Assembly: GCA_029260435.1 (NCBI GenBank)
Contig: JAJDDG010000049.1
Span: forward strand, 1 to 36,607
Direction of reading: 5' to 3'
Source: Phycisphaerales bacterium
GTDB taxonomy: Bacteria; Planctomycetota; Phycisphaerae; Phycisphaerales; UBA1924
DNA: 36,607 nt
The notes under the pieces were generated by a model that saw only the letters and a list, made by a program, of their open reading frames with translations, searched no databases and was not told where the DNA came from. Numbering within the stretch: the first letter of the stretch is position 1; each line of letters starts with the position of its first letter. Shown in pieces: positions 15,256 through 22,750 of the stretch. The translations under genes were made by a program, and so were the position numbers.

Positions 15256-16201
15256 CCTTCGGCTTTGCTTTATTGAGCTGAGCGGCGGTGAATGTGCGCC
15301 CGGATGTGTTGGGATCCCATGTGTGGGCCGGGCCTTTACGGGCCTCGTAGTCCGTCCAGAGTTCGAACCAGTACGAGCGGAAGCGATGGTCGGCGTACCG
15401 CTCGTAGTGTTTCTTGAGTTGCTTCATCAGCGGGGCATCATCACCCTTCCACCCGAGCACGGTGCGTGCATGACGCAGCGACTCGGTGTCCAGCGCGACA
15501 TGGGCGTAGCGCCCGAGCAGCTGCATGATGTTCGCTGCGGCATACGGCCCAACACCGGGCATTTCGAGTAAAGTGGCGAGGGCGTCTTCGTCCGGCGTTG
15601 CGGGATCCTCGAACCACGCAGGATCCACCGCGCCGGAGACAAACAGTTTGGCGATATCCACAATCCGCTGATCGCGGTACCCCACGCTGCACCGCGCCCG
15701 GAGGGTTGCGGGTTTACGCCGGGCGAGCTGGCTCGCTCGCGGGAAAGCGGGGTTAACGACCTCGCAGAGGCGCACATTCATGTTCATCGTCGAGGGCCAG
15801 GTGACGTTGCAGCTTGTCACGGTCTTGATCACGTCCTCGAAGAAGGTCGGCGATCGGAACAGGCGGGCGCGCCCGGAGCGCTTCCATCGTTGATCAAGCT
15901 TGTGAAACTCCCGCACACCTGCGTCCTCGAGATTGAGCATGCGCACGATCAGCGCGCGTGCTTCGTATTGTTCGGCTCGGGAGAGCTTGCGGTCGCACAG
16001 TGCGCGGATCGGTCCGCCGCGGTTGTTGGTCGGCTGGCTGATCTCGAAGACCGCGAGCCCGCCATCCAGATCAAGCGGGCGCGTGAGCGAGAGATCGCCC
16101 GGGTTCCAGAGGTTCGGCGCGAGCAGGAAGTACCCGTAAGAACACAGGTCGCGCCGGAGCAGGTAGTCGCCGGGAGTCTTGATGGTGAGCGTGGATCCCA
16201 C
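15215..16201 (-). CDS. HhH-GPD DNA glycosylase (OGG1/AlkA superfamily)
   Basis: A 328-residue base-excision repair glycosylase. The helix-hairpin-helix with Gly/Pro-Asp signature is clear: LEMPGVGPYAAANIM (about 213-226), then VALDTESLRH with the catalytic Asp at about 238. The position that holds the Schiff-base Lys in OGG1 (VGTK) is Tyr here (VGPY), so a monofunctional glycosylase is expected. The N-terminal part (TPGDYLLRRDLCSYGYFLLAPNLWNP) resembles the beta domain of bacterial OGG-like proteins. Start is difficult: GTG 16201 lies 5 bases after the upstream amidotransferase stop and fits an operon, whereas ATG 16342 would overlap that gene by 136 bases. The end overlaps the convergent glycosyltransferase. 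Confidence 0.85.
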   Translation of the reverse strand: MGSTLTIKTPGDYLLRRDLCSYGYFLLAPNLWNPGDLSLTRPLDLDGGLAVFEISQPTNNRGGPIRALCDRKLSRAEQYEARALIVRMLNLEDAGVREFHKLDQRWKRSGRARLFRSPTFFEDVIKTVTSCNVTWPSTMNMNVRLCEVVNPAFPRASQLARRKPATLRARCSVGYRDQRIVDIAKLFVSGAVDPAWFEDPATPDEDALATLLEMPGVGPYAAANIMQLLGRYAHVALDTESLRHARTVLGWKGDDAPLMKQLKKHYERYADHRFRSYWFELWTDYEARKGPAHTWDPNTSGRTFTAAQLNKAKPKVTKKRRISSGTAR

Positions 16202-16206
16202 AGCGA

Positions 16207-16929
16207 TTACACACGCACCGCGCCCGCGCGGCGCGGGATCAGGCAATTCACGATGTTCACACAAATACGATTCGCGAGGCACGCCGCCCGCTCGTAGTGC
16301 TCCTCGACGCCGTGAGATATCGCATCCTGCGACAGCCCGCACTTGCTCAGTTCGGCGGGCATCCCGCGCGTGGCTTCGAGCATCGTGGGTTTATCAAATT
16401 CGAAATGGAACTGGAAGGCGTAGGTCCGCATGCCGAGCCTGAACGCCTGGTGTTTGCATCCCTCGGATGACGCGAGGAGCACGGCGCCCTCCGGCATTGC
16501 CCGCACCTCCTGCAGATGTGTCTCGTTGATATGGAACCGGTTCGGTACGCCGGCAAGGATCGGGTCGCTCTGAGCTGCGCCGACCAGTTCGACCTCCGTC
16601 ATCCCGAGTTCGGGCGTGTTCATCACACCGATACCGCCGCCGAACGCGTGCGCGATCATCTGCGCACCGAGGCAGATTCCAACAACCGGGATCGAGCGCT
16701 CGTGCGCACCGCGGATGAACGCGCATTCCTGTTCGAGCCAGGCGTGCCCATCTGGAACATTCTGCAGCCCGCCGAGCACGATCACCGCATCGATAGTGTT
16801 GTGATCTTCGGGAACCGGATCCCCGAGATCGCACCGGCGGACATCGAGCCTGAATCCATGATCGCGGAGTGTCGCCGAGAGACGCGCGGGGCCCGCGATG
16901 AGCGAATGCTGAAAAACGAGTACCGACAT
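16207..16929 (-). CDS. Class I glutamine amidotransferase-like protein (GMP synthase-like GATase)
   Basis: A 240-residue stand-alone class I glutamine amidotransferase domain. Visible features are AVIVLGGLQNVPD, the nucleophile elbow VVGICLGAQMIAHAFGG (Cys86), and the His-Glu pair AFQFHFE (His175, Glu177), so the catalytic triad is intact. Such GMP-synthase-like proteins lack the synthetase domain, and their substrates are mostly unknown; some hydrolyse gamma-glutamyl compounds. ATG 16929 is preferred to GTG 16935 because TATTCT ends 7 bases upstream, as before many genes here, and there is no Shine-Dalgarno for either. The DNA glycosylase gene follows immediately and is probably in the same transcript. 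Confidence 0.9.
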   Translation of the reverse strand: MSVLVFQHSLIAGPARLSATLRDHGFRLDVRRCDLGDPVPEDHNTIDAVIVLGGLQNVPDGHAWLEQECAFIRGAHERSIPVVGICLGAQMIAHAFGGGIGVMNTPELGMTEVELVGAAQSDPILAGVPNRFHINETHLQEVRAMPEGAVLLASSEGCKHQAFRLGMRTYAFQFHFEFDKPTMLEATRGMPAELSKCGLSQDAISHGVEEHYERAACLANRICVNIVNCLIPRRAGAVRV

Positions 16930-16936
16930 GGGCACA

Positions 16937-16942
16937 AGAATA
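16937..16942 (-). promoter_or_regulatory. Candidate leaderless -10 element of the glutamine amidotransferase gene
   Basis: TATTCT ends 7 bases before ATG 16929; no Shine-Dalgarno is present. Confidence 0.45.
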
Positions 16943-16977
16943 GCACTATGTCGGGGCGGAGCGCGCGTGGAAGCGAG

Positions 16978-17622
16978 CTACTTGAAGAGGGCGATCGTTG
17001 CGTCGTGCCCGTCGAGATAGTCCTGGCGGAAACGCACGTTCGGCGTTTTCTCGAACGCCCACGCGAGCATGGCGAGCGGGTCGAAACGCCTCGCGGGCCC
17101 GGTCTGGGCGCGGTGGGCGTGCACGAAATGCGTGGAGAGGAAATTGAAGATCACCGCCTCCGTCGCGGCGTCGAACGCATCATCCAGCACGCGCTGCGCC
17201 TGCTCAAGTTCGAGCGTGTTGAGCGAGCCGGAGAAGGTGATGACCCGCGGCTCGCGCGGAGAAGCGGCGTGTACATAGTCCTCCGGGTGGGCGACGAAGT
17301 CCGACGTCACAAACTTCGCTCGCGGCACGCCGCGTTTGTTCGCTTCTTCGACAACACTCTCCATCGCGTCGAGCCCGATGTACCGCTCATAGGGAATCTC
17401 ACGTTGGGCGAGGTACACCGCAAAATCGCCCAGCGCAGCGCCGGCGTCCACGATCACCCTGCCCGAGAGGTCAACCATCTCCGCCATCACGCCAAACCGT
17501 TTGCCCTGCGCATCTTTGCTTGCCCAGAGCGTTGCCTCGAACGATGCGCCGAAGCGGTCTACCGCTTCGTGGTACGGTGCGAGGTATTCGGGTGCGTCTT
17601 GTGGAGTCGTTGCGGTTGTCAT
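16978..17622 (-). CDS. SAM-dependent methyltransferase (FkbM-like, class I)
   Basis: A 214-residue Rossmann-fold methyltransferase. Motif I is RVIVDAGAALGDFAVYLAQ, followed by ERYIGLDAMESVVEEANKRG as the acidic loop after strand 2 and FVTSDFVAH as the third motif. The phrase RVITFSGSLNTLELEQAQRVLDD replaces the usual motif IV region. The substrate cannot be inferred. Two starts are possible. ATG 17622 has TAGGAT ending 7 bases upstream and AGGA 8 bases upstream; ATG 17631 has no spacing for a ribosome site. It diverges from ispD with about 230 bases between, and lies 48 bases downstream of nothing else on its strand. Confidence 0.85.
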   Translation of the reverse strand: MTTATTPQDAPEYLAPYHEAVDRFGASFEATLWASKDAQGKRFGVMAEMVDLSGRVIVDAGAALGDFAVYLAQREIPYERYIGLDAMESVVEEANKRGVPRAKFVTSDFVAHPEDYVHAASPREPRVITFSGSLNTLELEQAQRVLDDAFDAATEAVIFNFLSTHFVHAHRAQTGPARRFDPLAMLAWAFEKTPNVRFRQDYLDGHDATIALFK

Positions 17623-17629
17623 CGCGGAC

Positions 17630-17635
17630 ATCCTA
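17630..17635 (-). promoter_or_regulatory. Candidate leaderless -10 element of the methyltransferase gene
   Basis: TAGGAT ends 7 bases before ATG 17622. The same bases contain AGGA, so a weak Shine-Dalgarno reading is an alternative. The identical hexamer at the identical spacing precedes the Lon-domain gene. Confidence 0.35.
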
Positions 17636-17842
17636 CGCACGAATCGCGCACAGAACAGCGAACAGATGAAACTGTTTCGACGTAGATCCGTATAAGTACT
17701 TGACACGGGGTCGCGAACAACGCCCGACAACAGAGCATCTCCTCCAGGCAGCAGGCCCGGCGGCTGGTTTGGACGCGCGAAGGGTTCCGCCCTCGACGCG
17801 TAACACCCGCCCGCTCGGTCTGCTGTTTTTTCGACGCCGGTA

Positions 17843-17848
17843 TATACT
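17843..17848 (+). promoter_or_regulatory. Candidate leaderless -10 element of ispD
   Basis: TATACT (within TATATACT) ends 8 bases before ATG 17857, so transcription would start at or next to the A of the start codon. No Shine-Dalgarno is present. The -35 position reads CTGCTG, a poor match. Confidence 0.55.
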
Positions 17849-17856
17849 CGGCGCCT

Positions 17857-18651
17857 ATGAAACTCGCGGTCATTATCGCAGCCGGCGGCAAGAGCACTCG
17901 CTATGCGCAGGAGGGCATCCCCGGGTGCTCCAAGCTCGACGAGGAACTCGGCGGACGCCCCGTATTACAGCGGACGGTGGAACTGTTCTGCAAGCGCGAC
18001 GATGTCGATCTGATCGTCGTCGCCGGGCCCGCGGAGGGGTACGACGACTTTGTCCTGCGCCACGGCGACAAGCTCGGGCTGATGGGTGTGCGGGTCTGCG
18101 AGGGCGGAAAAACGCACCGGTGGGAGACGGTCCGCAACGCGCTGGCGGAGATCGATGGATCCTTCACGCATATCGCGGTACACGACGCGGCCCGCCCCTG
18201 TACACCGATCGAGTTGATCGACCGGATGTTCGAGGCGGCGCAGAAGCACGACGCGGTGGTGCCGGGGATTGATGTGTACGACACGCTCAAGCGCGCGAGC
18301 GCCGACGCGCAGGTGGACGAGGATATCGACCCGCTCGACGCAATCCTTGGCGACGCGGGCAAGAATAATGTCACGGTGCGTGCGATCACGGGGTCAGTCG
18401 ATCGCGCCGGGCTTGTCGCGGTGCAGACGCCGCAGGTCTTCGAGGCGGCATTGCTGCGGCGCAGCTACGAGCAGGATGATCTATCGAGCACGGACGACGC
18501 CGGGCTGATCGAACGCCTCGGCGAGGCCGTGGTCGTGGTGGAGGGCGATCCGCGGAATATCAAGATCACGCGGGGGATCGATCTGAAAGTAGCCAAGGCG
18601 GTGCTGGGCACAACGGGCAATTCCCATCGCGCAGCACACAAGCGGTTCTGA
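17857..18651 (+). CDS. ispD: 2-C-methyl-D-erythritol 4-phosphate cytidylyltransferase
   Basis: A 264-residue cytidylyltransferase of the non-mevalonate isoprenoid pathway, joining CTP and MEP. Signatures are the nucleotide-binding IIAAGGKSTRY at the N-terminus, THIAVHDAARPCTP, VAVQTPQVFEAALL, STDDAGLIERLG and GDPRNIKITRGIDL near the end. The glycine-rich loop is a little longer than usual, with YAQEGIPGCSKLDEELGG before the substrate-binding helix, and the protein is about 30 residues longer than E. coli IspD. It stands alone between divergent methyltransferase and convergent aminotransferase genes; ispF is not adjacent. The transcript is probably leaderless. Confidence 0.93.
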   Translation: MKLAVIIAAGGKSTRYAQEGIPGCSKLDEELGGRPVLQRTVELFCKRDDVDLIVVAGPAEGYDDFVLRHGDKLGLMGVRVCEGGKTHRWETVRNALAEIDGSFTHIAVHDAARPCTPIELIDRMFEAAQKHDAVVPGIDVYDTLKRASADAQVDEDIDPLDAILGDAGKNNVTVRAITGSVDRAGLVAVQTPQVFEAALLRRSYEQDDLSSTDDAGLIERLGEAVVVVEGDPRNIKITRGIDLKVAKAVLGTTGNSHRAAHKRF

Positions 18652-18692
18652 ACCTCCCGCCCAACTCTCGTCCTACTCTCTGCACAAGAAAA

Positions 18693-18714
18693 CACCCCGC
18701 TCGGGAGCAGGGTG
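18693..18714 (-). terminator. Rho-independent terminator of the branched-chain aminotransferase gene
   Basis: CACCC pairs with GGGTG and GCT with AGC across one mismatch, closed by a 4-base loop. On the minus strand the stem is followed directly by TTTTCTT. It starts 44 bases after the stop at 18758. The convergent ispD transcript may also use the stem but lacks a T-run on its side. Confidence 0.75.
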
Positions 18715-18757
18715 CTGTTGTATGACTTGATTTTGGGTGGCGAGGGATGGGGGGGGG

Positions 18758-19708
18758 TCAGTTCGTCGGCACATTCGGGCCGCTGACGATCTCGCGGAAC
18801 TTCGTGCGTAGCTGACGGGTGATCGGGCCCTCGCCATCGGAGATGATCGTGTCCTCGACCTGTGCGACGGCGATGATCTCGGCGGCGGTGCCCGTCAGGA
18901 AGATCTCGTCGGCGGCGAGCACATCGCTCACCTCAAGCACCTTCTCGGTCACACGCAAGCCGCATACCGGTGCCAGCTCGCTCTTGACGAACTCGCGGGT
19001 GATGCCGTCGAGCATGCCGACCTCGATAGGCGACGTGATTAACTCGCCATCCTTGATGATGAACAGGTTGTCGCCCGTGCATTCACCGACCTTGCCGTCC
19101 GTCGAGAGCATGATCGCTTCGAGGCACCCGGCGTCGATCGCCTCGACCTTCGCCATGATGTTGTTCAGATAGTTGAGCGACTTGAGCATCGGGCTCAGGC
19201 ACTCGTTTGGCGTGCGCGGGCGTTTGGCGATGATCACCTTCATGCCCTGCTCGTACATCTCCTGCGGGTACAGGCGGATGGAATCCGCGATGCAGATCAC
19301 CGTCGGGCGCGGGCACTTGAACGGGTGCAGCCCGAGGTTCCCGAAGCCGCGCGTGAACACGAGGCGGATGTATCCATCGGCGAGTTCGTTCGCCTCAACG
19401 CACTGCTCCATGACGGTGCGCATCTCGTCGATCGTGTAGGGGAACCCCTCGGTCTGACGCATCATGTGCAGGTCTTCCGCGTTGCGGTAGATGCGCTTGA
19501 GGTGGGAATCGCACTTGAAGATCTTGCCCTGGTAGACGCGGATCCCCTCGAAACAACCATCGCCGTAGAGCAGCCCGTGATCAAACACGGAGATCACAGC
19601 CTGGCTCTTGGGCACCATATTGCCATCGATCCAGACAAAGGGACGGTCTTCGGCTGGAGGGATCGTCGTCTTGCTCACGGAAACCTCCGACGTGGGCACG
19701 GTCGTCAT
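18758..19708 (-). CDS. ilvE: Branched-chain amino acid aminotransferase
   Basis: A 316-residue fold-type IV PLP enzyme for the last step of valine, leucine and isoleucine synthesis. Motifs are SVFDHGLLYGDGCFEGIRVY, the PLP lysine in MLKSLNYLNNIMAK (Lys176), VGECTGDNLFIIKDG, GITREFV and FLTGTAAEIIAV, which binds the cofactor phosphate. ATG 19708 is set by a textbook AAGGAGGT about 6 bases upstream. The frame stays open to ATG 19819, adding 37 residues beginning LGIPLPVLAG; this is less likely but would put the start close to a TATACT box. The stop is followed by nine consecutive C on the coding strand and then a terminator. Confidence 0.95.
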   Translation of the reverse strand: MTTVPTSEVSVSKTTIPPAEDRPFVWIDGNMVPKSQAVISVFDHGLLYGDGCFEGIRVYQGKIFKCDSHLKRIYRNAEDLHMMRQTEGFPYTIDEMRTVMEQCVEANELADGYIRLVFTRGFGNLGLHPFKCPRPTVICIADSIRLYPQEMYEQGMKVIIAKRPRTPNECLSPMLKSLNYLNNIMAKVEAIDAGCLEAIMLSTDGKVGECTGDNLFIIKDGELITSPIEVGMLDGITREFVKSELAPVCGLRVTEKVLEVSDVLAADEIFLTGTAAEIIAVAQVEDTIISDGEGPITRQLRTKFREIVSGPNVPTN

Positions 19709-19756
19709 CAGGACACCTCCTTGTTGGAGTTCGGCTCGCCAGGTCGCCGCGGGAGT

Positions 19757-19804
19757 GCCCGGAAGGGCGGGAGGAGTGCGGCGGCTTCCCGCAAGGACGG
19801 GAAG
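19757..19804 (-). promoter_or_regulatory. Two small hairpins in the presumed ilvE leader
   Basis: CTTCCCG/CGGGAAG (7 bp, 6-base loop, 19785-19804) and GCCC/GGGC (4 bp, 4-base loop, 19757-19768) lie between a possible TATACT promoter and the ilvE ribosome site. They could affect expression; no attenuator-type T-run or stop-terminated leader peptide accompanies them. Confidence 0.35.
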
Positions 19805-19832
19805 AGGGATACCGAGCATCGAACGTGGATCC

Positions 19833-19838
19833 AGTATA
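19833..19838 (-). promoter_or_regulatory. Possible -10 element of ilvE
   Basis: TATACT lies about 125 bases before ATG 19708 and 13 bases before the alternative ATG 19819. No good -35 was found. Confidence 0.35.
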
Positions 19839-19874
19839 GGTCAGATCGGGTCGATCCGGGCCCGAGTGAGTCCG

Positions 19875-19940
19875 AATATCCCGATCACATTACGAACATA
19901 TGCATGTGCTATTCACCGTCGATGCACGAAATATCCCGAT
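19875..19940. repeat. Two 11-base direct repeats upstream of ilvE
   Basis: AATATCCCGAT occurs at 19875-19885 and 19930-19940, 55 bases apart, followed by a partial copy TGCCCGATT. The spacing of about five helical turns suggests an operator pair for ilvE, but chance cannot be excluded. Confidence 0.4.
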
Positions 19941-19988
19941 TTATGCCCGATTTGCAGCGATCGTGGTTCGATCTGTGGCGTATTCGGG

Positions 19989-22091
19989 CTAAGAACGGAT
20001 CGTGCCGCCGGTCTTGGCGATGAGCGTCGAGACCAGTGCCTTGATCTGGGGGTCGACCTCCTCGTGGCGGAGCGTGCGGTCGGGGTGGCGGAAGAGGAAT
20101 CGGATCGTCACGGACTTCTGCCCCTCGCCGATCTGCTTGCCGCGGAACACACCCACAAACTCGTGCCCGACGAGCAGGTCCACGCTCGTCGCCCTGATCA
20201 CCGACTCGATCTCGCTCCACGCGGTCTGCTCGCCCACGATCAGCGAGATGTCCCGCCCGATCTCTGGGAACAAGGGCAGGGCGTGTGCGCTGCCCACGGG
20301 CGGGTACAGATCATTCAGTGCCTTGATCGAGACCTCCGCGATCGCCATCGGACGCTCGATCCCCCACTGCTTCAGCGCGGCTCCGGTGAGCAGCGCGATG
20401 TACCCACTGTGCTCGCCGTTGATCGATACCGTCGCCTTCACCTCATCCGCGAGGATCGGGAAAAACGCCTTGTCCGTCTGCTCGACATCCACCTTGACCG
20501 CGCCGCCACCGACCATGCGCACCACCGACTCGATCGCGCCGCGGACAGACCGGATCGCGGTCTGCAGCACCAATTCGCTGGCTCCCACCTCGCTCGGCGC
20601 GTCCATCAGCAGCGCAAGATTCCTGTTCTCGATGGTCTGGCGTCCGTGCTTGTCGCCGTCGTTGATCTCCGCGAAGACAGACGCCGTCTCGAACAGGCGC
20701 ACCCCGCCCGGGAGCTCGACGCGCGCGTCCTGGTTGCCTCGCCGACAGTCGAGCAGTGATGGGATCACGCTCGGGCGCAGGAACGGCCCGCCGGGGCGGC
20801 GCGCCTCATCCACCTTCAGCAGGCGCAGCTCGGGCGGCAGGAACGGTGCCGCTTCCTTCTCGGGCAGGAAGGAGAATGTCACCGTCTCGTAGAACCCCAG
20901 CCCGGTGAGGGTCCGGGCGATCGCGCTCGCGGTGCCCTCGCTCGCGGCCCAGTGCTCGGGATGGTCCAGTTCGAGGTGGACGTCCAGCACCGGGGCGACC
21001 TCGATCTTCTCGAAGCCCTGCACCCGCGCGACCTCCTCGATGAGATCCACCTCGCGGGTAATGTCGTGCCTGTGGTGGGGTACGGCACAGCTCAGAGAGC
21101 CGCCCGATTCTTCGACCTCGATCTCCAGCCTGCGCAGCATGTCCGCCATCTCGGGCGCGGGAGGAGCGATGCCGATCACTTTTGCTGCACGCTCGGATCG
21201 AAGCGTGACTTTCGTTTTCGGTGGGGTGGGGGAACCCTCGTCGATCATGCCGTCGAGGATCTCGCCTCCTGCGACCGCCGCGATCAGCTCCGCGCACCGG
21301 CGCGACGCCCACTCGATATCCCGGGGATCAACGAACCGCTCGAAGCGGTACACCGCGTCCGTCGTGATGCCGAGCCTGCGGGCGGTGGAACGCACCGTCA
21401 CCGGGTGCCACGTCGCAACCTCGAGCAGCACGTTTGTCGTCTTCTCGGTCACACCAGAATCGAGCCCGCCGATGACGCCGGCGATCGACATCGCCCGGTC
21501 CTGATCGGCAACGACCAGATCCGTCTCACGCAGCTTGTACTCTTCTTTGTCCAGCGCGATGATCTTCTCGCCCTTGCCCGCGCGGCGCACGATCAGACGC
21601 TTGCCCGCGAGGGTGTCCAGATCAAACACATGATTCGGATGCCCGATCTCCCAGAGCACGTAGTTCGATACATCCACCACGTTGTTGATCGACTGCTGCC
21701 CGATCGACTCCAGCGCCGTGCGCAACCACTCGGGCGATGGCCCAACCTTGACGCCCCGGATCAGGCGCGCGGTGAAGCGCGGGCAGACATCGGGCACCTG
21801 GTTGTCCACGCTCGTCACACCAGAGACGCTCTCGGAAACGGTGGTGAGCTGCGGATCGGGGCGTTTGAGAATCCGCCCGGTGGACGCGGCGATCTCGCGG
21901 GCCTGCCCGAAGTGGCACAGACAATCGCCCCGGTTGGAGGTCATCTCGATATCGAGGCGGATATCCCCGCCGGGCAGCGCCTCACGCCCCTCGATGGGGA
22001 ATCCAGCGTGGGTGAGGATCTCGTCGATCTCGTCGGCGGACAGGTCGCCCGGTTCGAGCAGTTGGTTGAGCCAGTTCACAGAAGTCAGCAT
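19989..22091 (-). CDS. pheT: Phenylalanyl-tRNA synthetase beta subunit lacking the N-terminal OB domain
   Basis: A 700-residue beta chain of PheRS. It has the B1 N-terminus (SVNWLNQLLEP...LTHAGFPIEG), the B3/4 editing region (NNVVDVSNYVLWEIGHPNHVFD), B5 (GVIGGLDSGVTEKTTNVLLE, YRFERFVDP), the catalytic-like domain (TREVDLIEEVARVQGFEKI, FYETVTFSFL) and the C-terminal anticodon-binding FDX-ACB domain (FPEIGRDISLIV, SVTIRFLFRHPDRTL). The tRNA-binding OB domain expected between about 40 and 150 is absent: GREALPGG runs straight into DIRLDIEMTSNRGDC. That explains 700 instead of about 790 residues. ATG 22091 begins the conserved LTSVNWL. pheS is not adjacent. TATCTT ends 7 bases before the ATG. Confidence 0.94.
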   Translation of the reverse strand: MLTSVNWLNQLLEPGDLSADEIDEILTHAGFPIEGREALPGGDIRLDIEMTSNRGDCLCHFGQAREIAASTGRILKRPDPQLTTVSESVSGVTSVDNQVPDVCPRFTARLIRGVKVGPSPEWLRTALESIGQQSINNVVDVSNYVLWEIGHPNHVFDLDTLAGKRLIVRRAGKGEKIIALDKEEYKLRETDLVVADQDRAMSIAGVIGGLDSGVTEKTTNVLLEVATWHPVTVRSTARRLGITTDAVYRFERFVDPRDIEWASRRCAELIAAVAGGEILDGMIDEGSPTPPKTKVTLRSERAAKVIGIAPPAPEMADMLRRLEIEVEESGGSLSCAVPHHRHDITREVDLIEEVARVQGFEKIEVAPVLDVHLELDHPEHWAASEGTASAIARTLTGLGFYETVTFSFLPEKEAAPFLPPELRLLKVDEARRPGGPFLRPSVIPSLLDCRRGNQDARVELPGGVRLFETASVFAEINDGDKHGRQTIENRNLALLMDAPSEVGASELVLQTAIRSVRGAIESVVRMVGGGAVKVDVEQTDKAFFPILADEVKATVSINGEHSGYIALLTGAALKQWGIERPMAIAEVSIKALNDLYPPVGSAHALPLFPEIGRDISLIVGEQTAWSEIESVIRATSVDLLVGHEFVGVFRGKQIGEGQKSVTIRFLFRHPDRTLRHEEVDPQIKALVSTLIAKTGGTIRS

Positions 22092-22098
22092 GAGCGAC

Positions 22099-22104
22099 AA
22101 GATA
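22099..22104 (-). promoter_or_regulatory. Candidate leaderless -10 element of pheT
   Basis: TATCTT ends 7 bases before ATG 22091; no Shine-Dalgarno is present. Confidence 0.45.
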
Positions 22105-22181
22105 GCCCCCCCTACCTCCCAACGCCCCCCCGCGCCACCACCACAGCAGGTTTTTCGTGCAATCCAGGTGGCGGTGAGTGG

Positions 22182-22187
22182 TACAAT
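22182..22187 (+). promoter_or_regulatory. Candidate leaderless -10 element of the small exported protein gene
   Basis: TACAAT, five of six matches to TATAAT, ends 8 bases before ATG 22196. Confidence 0.5.
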
Positions 22188-22195
22188 CGGGTGCG

Positions 22196-22699
22196 ATGCC
22201 AAGGATCCGGGACATCCTCATCGTGGGCGCGGGGGTGGGAGCCGCGCTATCCCTCAGTTGTGCGACCCCAAAGACTACCGCTACCGATCCGATCCCCATG
22301 CCGCTCGCGGATGGCGATAGCGAGGCACCATCGATCGAACCGCAGGGCACTGTTGGACGAACCGAGATGGAACTGATGAACCGTCTCGGCGCTCATTACT
22401 CCGGCATCATCATCATCAACGACGAACCCTTTGAAGTCCCCGAGGGTTTCGTTGGAAAATGGACCGCTCCAGGCAATGGTCATCCCGCCTACATCGGGCC
22501 ATTACCGTTAAATGGGTACATGCGACATGCGGTGATGATCGACGGGTGGGACGAAGTAGTGATCTACCCGCGAGATACCCAGAAGATCGACACATCTCGG
22601 GATCTCTCGTGGATCACGCCATACTTGGACGCACAGCAGATTCTCCAGTGGGATGACGGCTTGATCGTTCCGATCGATCCGACACCCGAGCCGGAATAA
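22196..22699 (+). CDS. Small exported protein, possible lipoprotein, unknown function
   Basis: A 167-residue protein with a signal-type N-terminus: MPRIRDILIVGAGVGAALSL then SCATPKTT. The Cys at about 22 after a hydrophobic stretch could be a lipidation site, though the residues before it (SLS) fit the lipobox poorly. A Thr/Pro-rich linker leads to a domain with EMELMNRLGAHYSGIIIIN, VGKWTAPGNGHPAYIGPLP and DEVVIYPRDTQKID. No family is recognised. ATG 22196 is preferred to GTG 22178 because the TACAAT box lies between them. It diverges from pheT and precedes the Hsp70 gene by 51 bases. Confidence 0.75.
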   Translation: MPRIRDILIVGAGVGAALSLSCATPKTTATDPIPMPLADGDSEAPSIEPQGTVGRTEMELMNRLGAHYSGIIIINDEPFEVPEGFVGKWTAPGNGHPAYIGPLPLNGYMRHAVMIDGWDEVVIYPRDTQKIDTSRDLSWITPYLDAQQILQWDDGLIVPIDPTPEPE

Positions 22700-22735
22700 G
22701 ACTTCATCCGGAGTGACGCCCCGCTGCGATGAGCC

Positions 22736-22741
22736 TACGCT
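22736..22741 (+). promoter_or_regulatory. Candidate leaderless promoter of the Hsp70 gene
   Basis: TACGCT ends 9 bases before ATG 22751. GTGACG at 22713-22718, four of six matches to TTGACA, lies 17 bases further upstream and could be the -35. Confidence 0.5.
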
Positions 22742-22750
22742 TGTCTCCCT

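Noticed and set aside
17700-17705. Perfect TTGACA as a -35 for ispD
   Set aside because: It lies about 137 bases before the -10-like TATACT and has no -10 partner at 16-18 bases, so it is not paired with a visible promoter.
19709-19988. T-box or leader-peptide attenuator before ilvE
   Set aside because: No T-box sequence, no stop-terminated leader peptide and no hairpin followed by a T-run in the leader.
20952-22376. 474-codon plus-strand frame opposite pheT
   Set aside because: Antisense to conserved PheT blocks and lacks any recognisable domain.
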